A stretch of 64,000 nucleotides of DNA from Psychrobacter pasteurii (GTDB taxonomy: Bacteria > Pseudomonadota > Gammaproteobacteria > Pseudomonadales > Moraxellaceae). The position numbers and the translations under genes are program-made. Shown here one piece after another: positions 25,384 to 34,529 of this stretch. The notes under the pieces are model-generated. The model saw only the letters and a program-made list of their open reading frames with translations, was not told where the DNA came from and ran no database searches. The stretch is taken from NCBI RefSeq assembly GCF_900162815.1, contig NZ_FUGD01000055.1, positions 1 through 64,000 of the forward strand, written 5' to 3'. The number at the start of each line of letters is the position of its first letter. The stretch's first letter is position 1.

Positions 25384-27051
25384 ATGAACAGTGCAATTGT
25401 ATTACTGTTGGGCGTCTTAGCCATGCTCGTCGGTTTTTTCTTTTATTCTAAATTTTTTGCCAAATATATTTTGGGGTTAGATAACTCAATACCTACTCCA
25501 GCACATACGATGAAGGATGGTATCGACTATGTTCCTACCAATAAGTATGTGTTATGGGGACACCATTTCACCTCAGTTGCAGGGGCAGCACCGATTATTG
25601 GTCCGGCCATTGCGGTTATCTGGGGTTGGGTGCCTGCGGTGCTTTGGGTAGTCCTCGGAACTATTTTTATGGCAGGTATTCATGATATGTCTGCTATTTG
25701 GGCCAGTATGCGCAATAAGGGTCAATCGATTGGCTCAATTGCCGGCTCAGTTATGGGTGGCCGAGTACGTACCTTGATGATGGTAGTGATTTTCTTACTG
25801 CTATTAATGGTAAACGCTGTATTCGGTGTCGTTATCGCCAACATGATGATCAAAACCCCTACGGCAGTTATTCCAGTTTGGGGCGCCTTAGTAGTTGCCT
25901 TTATCATTGGCCAGTGTATCTATCGCTTAAAGATGAATCTGGCTTTGGTTTCAGTCTTTGGGGTTGCTGCTTTATACGGTCTGATTTATCTAGGCACTTT
26001 AATGCCAGTGGTATTGCCTGAAACCATCTTCGGGTTGCCAGATAACGCGGTATGGATTTTATTCTTATTCATCTACGCAGCTGTGGCTTCGTTACTGCCT
26101 GTTTGGATGTTATTACAGCCTAGAGACTACATTAATGGTCTGCAGCTGTTTGTGGGGTTAATTTTATTATTTGGTGCCATCTTACTGGCGACACCAGATA
26201 TCGTGGCTCCAGCTATCAACCACAATTTACCTGCCAGCACACCGTCAATCATGCCATTATTGTTCGTAACGATTGCTTGTGGTGCTATCTCAGGATTCCA
26301 CGGATTGGTGTCTACGGGTACCACTTCTAAGCAAATCGACAAAGAAGAAGATGTGCGTTTTGTGGGTTACTTCGGTGCAGTGGGTGAAGGTCTATTAGCA
26401 CTAGGTGCGGTGTTAGCGACTACAGCAGGCTTTGCTAGCTTAGCTGAGTGGGAAGGCATCTATCAAAAGTTTGGTGACGGCTCAATTGGTGCTTTCATCG
26501 ACGGTGGTGCAACCATCTTAAATAATGGAATTGGCATCGAGCTTGTGTTATCACAAACGATATTGACCGTTATGGCAGCGTTATTCGCGGGCACCACAAT
26601 GGATACTGGGGTTCGTCTACAACGCTATATCTTCCAAGAGTTTGGTGATGTTTATAACTTACCTGTGTTGAAGAAAAGTGTGGTAGCGACCTTACTGGCT
26701 GTGGGTACCTGTTTGTTAATTGCCTTTGGGGCCGGTGGTATCGATGGATCTGGCGGTATGATCATTTGGCCACTATTTGGTACCACGAACCAGTTAATGG
26801 CTGCCTTAACCTTAATGATTGTGACAGTGATTTTATTACGCAAAGGTAAAACCGTTTGGTACACCTTAGCGCCACTGACTTTCTTATTGGTAATGGCGGT
26901 ATTTGCCTTAATCCTTCAGTTGAAAACTTTCTATACTGATGGTAACTGGCTGCTAATCGTGATGGATATCATCATTTTAATCGCAACCATTATGGTTACC
27001 TTTGAGAGCTTCTCTGTCTTACGCCGTGAGTGGAAGCAACATAGAAGTTAG
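25384..27051 (+). CDS. cstA: CstA-family carbon starvation / pyruvate transporter
   Basis: A 555-residue integral membrane protein with many hydrophobic segments throughout. Family signatures are DGIDYVPTNKYVLWGHHFTSVAGAAPIIGPA, DMSAIWASMRNKGQSIGSIAG, ISGFHGLVSTGTTSKQI and the C-terminal WPLFGTTNQLMAALTL. CstA proteins import pyruvate or peptides; this is the shorter form (E. coli CstA is about 700 residues). CAAGGAGTG precedes the ATG. The two genes that follow (a CC-tail protein and an ArsA-like ATPase) are in the same direction but beyond a strong terminator. E. coli CstA works with the small protein YbdD; no YbdD homologue is present here. Confidence 0.93.
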   Translation: MNSAIVLLLGVLAMLVGFFFYSKFFAKYILGLDNSIPTPAHTMKDGIDYVPTNKYVLWGHHFTSVAGAAPIIGPAIAVIWGWVPAVLWVVLGTIFMAGIHDMSAIWASMRNKGQSIGSIAGSVMGGRVRTLMMVVIFLLLLMVNAVFGVVIANMMIKTPTAVIPVWGALVVAFIIGQCIYRLKMNLALVSVFGVAALYGLIYLGTLMPVVLPETIFGLPDNAVWILFLFIYAAVASLLPVWMLLQPRDYINGLQLFVGLILLFGAILLATPDIVAPAINHNLPASTPSIMPLLFVTIACGAISGFHGLVSTGTTSKQIDKEEDVRFVGYFGAVGEGLLALGAVLATTAGFASLAEWEGIYQKFGDGSIGAFIDGGATILNNGIGIELVLSQTILTVMAALFAGTTMDTGVRLQRYIFQEFGDVYNLPVLKKSVVATLLAVGTCLLIAFGAGGIDGSGGMIIWPLFGTTNQLMAALTLMIVTVILLRKGKTVWYTLAPLTFLLVMAVFALILQLKTFYTDGNWLLIVMDIIILIATIMVTFESFSVLRREWKQHRS

Positions 27052-27078
27052 ATTTATTTAAAATAAGACTGCTTATAA

Positions 27079-27118
27079 AAAACGCTAACTTCGGTTGGCG
27101 TTTTTTTATGAAGACTTA
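27079..27118 (+). terminator. terminator after cstA
   Basis: AACGCTAAC, a TTCG loop, GTTGGCGTT and seven T bases. It separates cstA from the next gene, unless read through. Confidence 0.85.
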
Positions 27119-27182
27119 TTGTCAGGATGTGGTATTTTATTAGGTATCATCAAATATTTATATAGATTAAAGGGAGAGGGCT

Positions 27183-27449
27183 ATGAGTAAGGATCAGTCA
27201 CTATTTAGTCGATTTGTGGAAGGTTTAAACGAGTTTTATCATGCCCCTTATCGCCAGACATTGGCAAGAGCAGCGCGTGATGAAGAAGATTTATTCATGC
27301 TACTGCTATTTTCAGAAAGCCTAGGCATTGATAATCCCGCCAGCTTTTATACCTTAGAGCTACAGCCCATATTTTTAGAAAAATTCCACGAATGGCACTT
27401 ACGTATGGGCATGCCTCGCTGTCCACTACAACACGGCGGCTGTTGCTAA
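27183..27449 (+). CDS. cory-CC-star-type small protein
   Basis: An 88-residue soluble protein ending CPLQHGGCC, i.e. with the C-terminal Cys-Cys that defines the cory-CC-star proteins known from Corynebacterium and other bacteria next to CstA and an ATPase. The core FYHAPYRQTLARAARDEEDLFMLLLFSESLGIDNPASFYTLEL is mostly helical. The CC ending parallels YbdD, the small partner of E. coli CstA, which as I recall also ends in Cys-Cys. AAAGGGAGAGG gives a strong ribosome binding site. It is 131 bases after cstA and 48 before the ATPase. A role as accessory protein to CstA is an inference. Confidence 0.75.
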   Translation: MSKDQSLFSRFVEGLNEFYHAPYRQTLARAARDEEDLFMLLLFSESLGIDNPASFYTLELQPIFLEKFHEWHLRMGMPRCPLQHGGCC

Positions 27450-27497
27450 AAGATGGGCACACACAGAGACATTAAAAAGACTTAAAGAAGACCAACT

Positions 27498-28502
27498 ATG
27501 AAAACACTATCAAGCCTAGTCAAGCAGCTACAGAACACGCCGATAAAATTTGTCGGCGGCAAAGGCGGGGTGGGTAAGACCACCACTGCGGCAGCTTTGG
27601 CCTCTCAGTTTGCTGAGCAGCATCAAAAAACACTGGTTATCTCTACCGATCCGGCGCATAGCTTGGGTGATGTGTTTGATATGAATTTAAAAAAAAGCTC
27701 TGCTAAAAATATGCCCGTCGCATTAACTGAGAGCTTGGATGCGCTAGAGTTAGATCCTGATCTTATTATCGATGAGCATTTTGCTAGGGTTGAGCGAACC
27801 ATCAGCAGCTACGCCAACCCGGATATGATGCAAAAAATTAGGGAGCATCTGCAACTGTCAAAAAGTGCACCAGGAGCGCAAGAGGCAGCTATGTTAGAGG
27901 CCATTTGTCGTTATTTGGTCGACAGTGTAGAAAAAGGCATTTATCAGCACATAATTTTTGATACAGCGCCGACCGGACATACTCTAAGACTTCTCATGCT
28001 TCCTGAGATGATGGAGGCTTGGACCGATGGGCTACTTACCCAGCAGCGGCGCCAGGCCAAGTTAAAAGGAGCAGCAGATAACTTTGCCACCAAAAAGTCT
28101 GGCCTAACCAACCCTTTTGAGGACGCAAAACCTGTCGATAAGTGGCAGCAAGCGGTCGATGTGCTAAATGCCCGCAAGAACTTGTTTAAAAGAGCAGGGG
28201 AGCTGCTGCATGATAGACAAAAAACCGCAGTGGTTTTAGTAATGACCGCAGATAACTTGCCCATTGAAGAGACGCGCCGAGCTGTAAATCAGCTAAAAGA
28301 AGCCAAATTAGCGCCTGCAGCCTTAATGGTGAATCAGCTGATTCAAGCTGAGCAAAGTGATGAGTTTTGGCAAAATAGAGCAGTGCGCCAACAAAGCCTG
28401 CTAAAAGACATTCAGCAGCACTTTGTTGATTATCCTATCTATGGCGTTTATCTCCAGCCCTCTGATGTGCGCGGAAGACAGGCGCTTGCTAAGCTCGACT
28501 AA
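27498..28502 (+). CDS. ArsA/Get3-type ATPase
   Basis: A 334-residue P-loop ATPase of the ArsA/TRC40 class. The deviant Walker A is GGKGGVGKTTTAAALA (about 20-35), the A-loop is STDPAHSLGDVF, and FDTAPTGHTLRLLMLPE (about 154-170) is the switch region. ArsA drives arsenite export and Get3 carries tail-anchored proteins. No arsB, arsC or arsR is nearby and I see no Cys triad typical of ArsA, so arsenic resistance is unlikely. The gene follows the CC-tail protein and probably forms a unit with it. It converges on the GTPase gene, with a shared terminator over both stop codons. Confidence 0.85.
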   Translation: MKTLSSLVKQLQNTPIKFVGGKGGVGKTTTAAALASQFAEQHQKTLVISTDPAHSLGDVFDMNLKKSSAKNMPVALTESLDALELDPDLIIDEHFARVERTISSYANPDMMQKIREHLQLSKSAPGAQEAAMLEAICRYLVDSVEKGIYQHIIFDTAPTGHTLRLLMLPEMMEAWTDGLLTQQRRQAKLKGAADNFATKKSGLTNPFEDAKPVDKWQQAVDVLNARKNLFKRAGELLHDRQKTAVVLVMTADNLPIEETRRAVNQLKEAKLAPAALMVNQLIQAEQSDEFWQNRAVRQQSLLKDIQQHFVDYPIYGVYLQPSDVRGRQALAKLD

Positions 28503-28522
28503 TCTTTTGGATTAGTCTTTTT
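28497..28522 (+). terminator. terminator overlapping two convergent stop codons
   Basis: GACTAATC and GATTAGTC arms followed by TTTTTC. The two genes end only 9 bases apart, and the hairpin includes the last codons of both. Confidence 0.65.
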
Positions 28523-30194
28523 CTTCATGTCTTGAGCGCTTTAATTTATCAGATAAGGACCAGGCAGCATCAGCCCTTAATTCTTCAGCCAAGCTGCTTT
28601 TACCACTGGTTAAGCTGCTCCACTGAGGTTTACCGCGGGCCTTTTTTAGCTCGCTAGGTAATTTATTAGGATTCCAAGGTGGTGTCGTGGCTTCTTGTAG
28701 CTCGGCAATAGGGGTATCGGCATTAGCAGCATGGCCGCGATGGCGTAAGGAAGCCAGCAGATCTAAAGAGCGGGTGGCCAGTAAGGTCAAGGTAGCAGGA
28801 TCGATAAATAAACGCTTAACGCCTGTCAGCTTATCAGCGATGGTGCTGGTATTGGACAAGATACCACCGGCAATACCACCAATGGCGGCTCCAAGACCCA
28901 AAGTGGTTCCTAGGGCTGCAGCATCAATCCCTAAGCCCAGTAGCGCTCCTGCGGCTGCGCCTGAAGTGGTGCGTAATCCATAGCTCTTTAACAATTCTGG
29001 GTCAAACGGGTCTTGCTGATACTCGCTTAGCTCAAGGGGCGTTACTACGGCTGTGTTGTCATAAAACTTATATAGGTTTAATAACTTACCCTGCATGGTG
29101 CGCTCGCTTTGGCGAACGGCTTCTTGCATCTCAGTTAACACTGGCAAGGGATCATCATCTTCATCAATTTCACGCACATAGGCGGCGACGTCAATTAAGA
29201 AGTGAGCAATGATGATACTGGCCTGCTCATACAATTGTGCCCAATCTTCACGGCGGCGAACGATAAGCTGATTTAAAGTATCAGGATGAGTCAGCATTGT
29301 GGCTAAATTTTGCCAAAGCGTCATCTCATCTTCAAACTCAAAAGCAACCGAATCAAATCGGGTTGAGATATGTAAATTGCGGCGTGCCAGCATGGTCTGC
29401 CAGTCGCTAATATTGGCATCTTGGCTGTCGGTGAAGTTGAAAACTGGCATCACTGGTATTGCTGACCAAGACAAAATGGCCAATTCATCTTTATACTTAC
29501 CCAGCACTGGCTCTCTAGCGTCAATGACATAGATGGCCATGTCACTAGAGAGCAGCTGACGAATGACTTTGGCTTCTTGAGAGTAATCCTCTAATGCATT
29601 ATTTAATCCATCGCCTTGGGCATCACTTTTAGCAATGTCACTGGCTAAAAACTGCTGTAAGCGCTCAATACCATCTCTACGGCTTGCGGTATTATCCTCA
29701 AGCCAATCCATCAGCCCTGACGCATCTTCTAAGCCTGGGGTATCAAATAAGGCCACTAGATTCTCGCCAGTCTGACTATCACTAATCAAAGCCCGTTCTA
29801 CGTGTCTGGTAGTGGCCGCTTCGTTCTTTACTTCCCCAAAGTACATATCACGCAGTAAAGTGCGTAGTAGGGAGGTTTTACCAGTGTTGGTGTGACCGAC
29901 AACCGCTAACTTTAAAGGCTCACCTTCAGAGACCGTGGTTTTGTTAATATCTTGTAGGTAATCGGTCATGCTTTTTTTAGAGTCAGTACTATTGACTGCT
30001 TCTGGCTTTGTGACAGTTGTAGGCTGCTGAGAAGCGCCTGTGTCATCTTTGACCACCGTGTTAACCTTAGGGTTAGCGTCAACAGCCGCTGGTGAGGAGG
30101 TGCTAATTGGTGTATCGTTAGCCTCCTTGCTAAAGGCTTTATCGCTAAATAAGCCACCTGGATTAGAAGGAGTGTTATTGTCTTGAGTGCTCAT
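28512..30194 (-). CDS. GTPase with DUF3482-type C-terminal region
   Basis: A 560-residue Era/YeeP-like GTPase. After a polar Ser/Thr-rich N-terminal tail of about 85 residues comes the G domain: G1 VVGHTNTGKTSLLRTLL (about 99-115), G2 around TTRHVERAL, G3 LFDTPGLEDASGLMDWL. The C-terminal region includes a Gly/Ala-rich hydrophobic stretch (AAGALLGLGIDAAALGTTLGLGAAIGGIAGG, about 412-442) that may insert in a membrane, typical of the DUF3482 family. It lies 78 bases after the DUF2868 gene, the standard pairing in gammaproteobacteria. The cellular role is not established. Confidence 0.85.
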   Translation of the reverse strand: MSTQDNNTPSNPGGLFSDKAFSKEANDTPISTSSPAAVDANPKVNTVVKDDTGASQQPTTVTKPEAVNSTDSKKSMTDYLQDINKTTVSEGEPLKLAVVGHTNTGKTSLLRTLLRDMYFGEVKNEAATTRHVERALISDSQTGENLVALFDTPGLEDASGLMDWLEDNTASRRDGIERLQQFLASDIAKSDAQGDGLNNALEDYSQEAKVIRQLLSSDMAIYVIDAREPVLGKYKDELAILSWSAIPVMPVFNFTDSQDANISDWQTMLARRNLHISTRFDSVAFEFEDEMTLWQNLATMLTHPDTLNQLIVRRREDWAQLYEQASIIIAHFLIDVAAYVREIDEDDDPLPVLTEMQEAVRQSERTMQGKLLNLYKFYDNTAVVTPLELSEYQQDPFDPELLKSYGLRTTSGAAAGALLGLGIDAAALGTTLGLGAAIGGIAGGILSNTSTIADKLTGVKRLFIDPATLTLLATRSLDLLASLRHRGHAANADTPIAELQEATTPPWNPNKLPSELKKARGKPQWSSLTSGKSSLAEELRADAAWSLSDKLKRSRHEEKD

Positions 30195-30272
30195 AAGTTG
30201 CTCAGATTATAATTATTAATGTGATAAATTTTTGGCTATAACTAATAGCTTCTAGAACTAACATAACAGCTT

Positions 30273-31613
30273 CTAGGAAACCAAGCCGATATTACGCTCA
30301 GCCAAAGCGGTCTGCCATTGTTGTCTACGTACAGAATTGTCATCTTCTAATGCATCACTATCTTGTAATAGTTGTACGATAACCCCTTGTTTGGCATGAG
30401 TCGCTAGCTTATCTAGCTTGCGCATGGTGCCACGGTCAGGAAGGGCTTTAGCATGGATACCTAGCAACACTTGAACGTTATGATTGTCCAAATACTGCAG
30501 CATTCTGTCCATATCTTCTCTATCATCTAATATACCAAAATCCTCAGGCGTCGAGTTGATAAAGGCCTCGCCAGCGGCATGATACCAAGTGGGGTTGTGG
30601 TGTTTGTATTCTAATAAAGCCACCAACTTGTCACCTTGAGTCACCTTGGCCTTAGGGGCAACGGGCTGCACTTTTTCAACAAAGTCGTCTTCATCAACGA
30701 CTTTACGTTGCCAAAAACTAATGATTTTTTGATAGTAAGGTAAGCTTAGGTCAATCTTCATCTTTTTGCGATTGAACATTACGGCACAAAAGGCCCAAGC
30801 TATAGCACGAGGCACAATGCCGTACATCAGCAAACTGCCTACCAGAAGGCTGGCCCATTGTCTGGCGATAGACAGCGGCATAACCTCTGTTACCAAGCGG
30901 CTTTGAACCACCGCATCAGCATCAGGTACGTTAAAGCCAACCAAGCTAGGCAGCCAACCAAGCCAATGGGTTAGGGTCATTAAGGCTTGGTCTGATAGTA
31001 AGGTGGACTCCCAGCTAAAGCTATATTGGCGCACAATTAATAAAAATATAATTGCAAAAAGCATGCCGGTCAAAGTAGCCAGCCACAGCTGATGACTAAA
31101 TCGGCTCAGATACCAACGCATGCCAGTGTGCTGCAATTGTTCATCATAAAGCTCCACAGCAGCTTGGGTCGCATCATCTTTACCCCTAATAAGCGTTTTT
31201 GGGCTGATAAAACTGGTAATAATACTAGGTGACTGACTGCCTCTATTGATAAGCGTAAAGATTAACCAGCCGACCAACATCAGAGTGTGAAAGCCTAACA
31301 GACAAACCAAGACATAAAAGAAGTTCACCACGTTAGACTGCAACAAAGCAAATAAGCCTAAAAACCCTGAGACACACCACAAGATACTCATAATAAGAAT
31401 GATGCCTTTAATACGACCATCAATCTTATTTAAGGTACTAGCTAAGGCCCCATTACTGTCGATACGCTCAGCTCGGCGATGTATTTTTTGTAGAGAAGTC
31501 GCTTGCTCGTCCTGAAGACGTTCTGTAATCAATAAGGGATCTGTAGCAAACACATGATTTTTGGTCTCAAGTTTGCGTACCAATTCGGTGAGTTGATCTT
31601 GTTTGGATAGCAT
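30273..31613 (-). CDS. DUF2868-type membrane protein
   Basis: A 446-residue membrane protein with about four strong hydrophobic segments (near residues 70-95, 98-122, 180-200, 255-280) and a long cytoplasmic C-terminal domain (from about 300). In that domain LEYKHHNPTWYHAAGEAF and the later QVLLGIHAKALPDRGTMRKL are visible. The DUF2868 family is encoded with DUF3482 GTPases, as here, which suggests a two-protein membrane system. Biochemical function is unknown to me. The region from 31614 to 31821 holds the promoter and the terminator of the convergent-side neighbour, nothing else. Confidence 0.75.
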   Translation of the reverse strand: MLSKQDQLTELVRKLETKNHVFATDPLLITERLQDEQATSLQKIHRRAERIDSNGALASTLNKIDGRIKGIILIMSILWCVSGFLGLFALLQSNVVNFFYVLVCLLGFHTLMLVGWLIFTLINRGSQSPSIITSFISPKTLIRGKDDATQAAVELYDEQLQHTGMRWYLSRFSHQLWLATLTGMLFAIIFLLIVRQYSFSWESTLLSDQALMTLTHWLGWLPSLVGFNVPDADAVVQSRLVTEVMPLSIARQWASLLVGSLLMYGIVPRAIAWAFCAVMFNRKKMKIDLSLPYYQKIISFWQRKVVDEDDFVEKVQPVAPKAKVTQGDKLVALLEYKHHNPTWYHAAGEAFINSTPEDFGILDDREDMDRMLQYLDNHNVQVLLGIHAKALPDRGTMRKLDKLATHAKQGVIVQLLQDSDALEDDNSVRRQQWQTALAERNIGLVS

Positions 31614-31759
31614 GGCATTCCTATTGGGCTATTTTTTGTCTTATATGGTTATTTGTCTAATACTAAGAGATATAGAGCGGCGTGTCCTATTTATATTTTT
31701 TTAATCATACTACCAAATGGGAGTAAAGACTAAAGTCGGATTACAACAAGTCTCATAAC

Positions 31760-31791
31760 AAAAAGGGTACTGCCTGGTTAAGCTGTACCCT
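31760..31791 (-). terminator. terminator of the ElaA-type gene
   Basis: On the minus strand AGGGTAC and GTACCCT arms (14-base loop) are followed by a T run. Confidence 0.6.
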
Positions 31792-31821
31792 ATGCATAAA
31801 CTTGCCCGCCAGTTGAATCTG

Positions 31822-32406
31822 TTAAATCAGCAAGTAGAGCAAACCAATAATACCAATGGCCACTAAAAATAATAGCAAATTGGACAGCACACTCTTAACC
31901 GTCACTTCCTTGGCTATGGCAGGTACTGCAACCTTCTTACGCTTTGCGACATTCAACACCATATCAATGTGGTCTAAACCATCTTCTTCATAAGGCTGAC
32001 CTAGCGGCTCAAATCCTAAGGATTGATAGAAGTTAATCAAATAAGTCTGAGCGGCAATTTGAATCGGCTTTTTGCCATATTTAGAGTGACAGTATTTAAT
32101 AGCGCGGGTCATAATTTCGCGCGCGACCCCTTGATGTCTGTTGTCGGGTAACACCAGAACTCGACCGATACGCGGATTGGGGTTGGTCCCATTGCCACCC
32201 ACTGCTGGGGGAATAATGCGACAATAGCCAATAAGCGTTTGGTCCATATGAGCAACCAGATGTAAGCAATCAAAATCCAGCTCATCTATGTCTTGGTATA
32301 GACACTGCTGCTCAATCACAAATACTTGAGAGCGGGCTCGAAGAATATGGTAAATATCAACGCCACTAAGCTCATCAAAGCCTTTAATAGTATATTTAAC
32401 GGTCAT
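31822..32406 (-). CDS. elaA: ElaA-type GNAT acetyltransferase with a C-terminal membrane anchor
   Basis: A 194-residue protein. Residues 1-150 are an ElaA-family GNAT domain: YHILRARSQVFVIEQQCLYQDIDELD at the start, the acetyl-CoA motif IGRVLVLPDNRHQGVAREIM (about 92-111) and the end FYQSLGFEPLGQPYEEDGLDHIDMVL. E. coli ElaA stops here (about 153 residues). This protein adds a Lys-rich linker (KRKKVAVPAIAKEV) and a 20-residue hydrophobic segment at the very C-terminus (LSNLLLFLVAIGIIGLLYLL), so it looks tail-anchored. The acetyl acceptor is unknown. It starts 47 bases downstream of the ABC exporter gene on the same strand, which may drive it. Confidence 0.8.
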   Translation of the reverse strand: MTVKYTIKGFDELSGVDIYHILRARSQVFVIEQQCLYQDIDELDFDCLHLVAHMDQTLIGYCRIIPPAVGGNGTNPNPRIGRVLVLPDNRHQGVAREIMTRAIKYCHSKYGKKPIQIAAQTYLINFYQSLGFEPLGQPYEEDGLDHIDMVLNVAKRKKVAVPAIAKEVTVKSVLSNLLLFLVAIGIIGLLYLLI

Positions 32407-32453
32407 CTAAAAACATCTTATGAGTTATTTGTCAGCCCCAAACACACAGCAAA

Positions 32454-34307
32454 TTAAGTCTCGCTATTTAGGGTTTGGCTAATCTTATCTAAATTTAAAC
32501 TGTCTGACATGGCGTTAAAGATATCATAATACGCGCCATGCTTCGCATACAGCTCTTCATGGGTACCGGTTTCGACCACACGACCATTATCAATAACAAT
32601 CAAGTCATCAGCATCAATAATCTGCGAGATATTGTGCGACACAATAATTACAGTGCGGTCTTTTTTAATCAAGTCTAGGCTGTGCTTAATTTGCTGTGTT
32701 GCAATGGCATCAAGGCTTGCCGTAGGCTCATCTAAGAATACAATCGGAGGGTCTTTTAGGAACATACGTGCCAGCGCAATTCGCTGCTGCTGTCCGCCTG
32801 AAAGCAATTTTGCCTCACTGTCATAACCCTCTGGCATACCCACAATTTGCTCATGAATAGAGGCCTTCTTAGCCGCGTCAACAATCTCGTCATCGGTGGC
32901 CTGCATATTACCATAACGAATGTTGTCAGCGATGGTTCCTGAAAAAATATGGTTCTTTTGCAGCACCAAACCAATTTGTTCCCGTAGATTATGAGTATTA
33001 TAGTCGTCTAAGTTTTGACCATCGAGACAAATCGTACCACTGCTAGGGTCATAAAACTTCACCAATAAATTAATGATGGTACTTTTACCCGCACCACTTA
33101 AGCCAACTAAGGCGGTAATACGGTTGGGGTGAATCTCAAAGCTTACATCATGCAGCGCTTGCTTGCCATTAGGATATGAGAAGTTAACATCTTTTAGGGC
33201 GATGTGACCTTTTAGATCCGTACATTCAATCTTACCTTCACTTTCAATGGCATCATCGTCATCTAAGATATCAAAGAAGCCTTCTGCATAGGTTAGGGCG
33301 TTATTAACCTGATCATAAATACTGTGCAGCTGACGGATTGGCGCCGCCACGTTTTGAAATAGCAGCACATGGAACATAATGGCACCGATGGTCATCTGAT
33401 CATTGAGCACAAAATAGGCGGTCAAAACAATGATAACCACGACCCCAATTTGCTCAATAAAGCTCTTGCCAGCGTTATACATAAACGCAATGCTGCGAAT
33501 ACGCAGCTGGTTGGTGGTCATGTCCTTTTGGATTTCCCAGTGCTTATCCGATTCAATCGGCTCACGCACAAAGGATTTAATGACGGTAATAGACTCAATA
33601 ATTGAGATAACCAGCCCGCTTTTGGTTTCGCGGTACTGACGCATTTGCTTGCGAAAGCCTTGCAGTCTATTGGCTTGTCTTTGACTCACAAAAAAGTAAA
33701 TCGGCACAATAATCAAGCCAACCATGCCCACCCAGAAGTTGGCATTAAACATGATGACAAGTGACACGATGGCGCTGGCAAATAATGGCAGCATGTCGAT
33801 AAAGAAGTTTTGTACCAGCTGAGTTAAGCTGCTCACACCCAGATCAATACGGGTCTGCAGCTTACCACTGGCGTTTTCTTCACTGGTATAAAACGCCATC
33901 TTGTACGACAAAATCCGATCAACCACCTTTTGTGATAAGTCACGCGATAGGTTAATTCGAATACGCTCACCAAAATAGCGCTGACCAAAGGTAATGCCGA
34001 CGTTTAACACCTCTTTTACCAGTAAGATGGTACTGATTAAGATAAGAAGCTGTAGCCCTTCAGTCCACGGGTCAGGTAGGTCGACAATACCGGTTAAGGT
34101 GTCGATGGTGTACTGCAGTACAAAGGCGTTAACCTGAGCGGTAAACGACCCCAACACGGTCAATATCAAGGTAAGAATAAATAGACCGCGATAAGGCCGT
34201 GCAAAAACAGACAATCGCTTGAGGATATACCAAAGCAATCGACCACGGTCTTTGGGTTTTGAAGGTGGCTTTAAATCAAGCGGAACACGTTTTGGAGGTG
34301 AGGCCAT
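32454..34307 (-). CDS. ABC exporter half-transporter (fused permease and ATPase)
   Basis: A 617-residue protein. Residues about 45-340 form a six-helix ABC exporter membrane domain. The ATPase domain follows, with Walker A ALVGLSGAGKSTI (about 405-417), signature LSGGQQQRIALARM, Walker B PIVFLDEPTASLD and the H-loop VSHNISQI. It belongs with the MsbA/MDR-like exporters and should act as a homodimer in the inner membrane. The substrate cannot be read from sequence. It is followed on the same strand by the ElaA-type acetyltransferase. Confidence 0.92.
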   Translation of the reverse strand: MASPPKRVPLDLKPPSKPKDRGRLLWYILKRLSVFARPYRGLFILTLILTVLGSFTAQVNAFVLQYTIDTLTGIVDLPDPWTEGLQLLILISTILLVKEVLNVGITFGQRYFGERIRINLSRDLSQKVVDRILSYKMAFYTSEENASGKLQTRIDLGVSSLTQLVQNFFIDMLPLFASAIVSLVIMFNANFWVGMVGLIIVPIYFFVSQRQANRLQGFRKQMRQYRETKSGLVISIIESITVIKSFVREPIESDKHWEIQKDMTTNQLRIRSIAFMYNAGKSFIEQIGVVVIIVLTAYFVLNDQMTIGAIMFHVLLFQNVAAPIRQLHSIYDQVNNALTYAEGFFDILDDDDAIESEGKIECTDLKGHIALKDVNFSYPNGKQALHDVSFEIHPNRITALVGLSGAGKSTIINLLVKFYDPSSGTICLDGQNLDDYNTHNLREQIGLVLQKNHIFSGTIADNIRYGNMQATDDEIVDAAKKASIHEQIVGMPEGYDSEAKLLSGGQQQRIALARMFLKDPPIVFLDEPTASLDAIATQQIKHSLDLIKKDRTVIIVSHNISQIIDADDLIVIDNGRVVETGTHEELYAKHGAYYDIFNAMSDSLNLDKISQTLNSET

Positions 34308-34461
34308 AGTAGTATACTTATCGTTGATTAATGTTCAAAAATACTATTTTAACCATCTTAGCGGCTGCTCAACAGCGCAACTATGTATAAAGCTTGTTGT
34401 TAATCTAGGCTAAATACATATGAATTAAGGTTAATCACTGCTAACTTTTATATTTCTTTAA

Positions 34462-34495
34462 AAAAGCACTTACCCTATTAAGAATAAGTGCTTTA
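34462..34495 (-). terminator. terminator of the prp cluster
   Basis: AAGCACTTA and TAAGTGCTT arms with a T run on the minus strand, just beyond the prpF stop codon. Confidence 0.8.
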
Positions 34496-34529
34496 GAGTT
34501 TTTATTGCAGATGGATTAATATTAAATGG

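Noticed and set aside
27498-28502. Arsenite efflux ATPase ArsA
   Set aside because: No arsB, arsD or arsR nearby and no visible ArsA cysteine triad; the CstA/CC-star context fits better.
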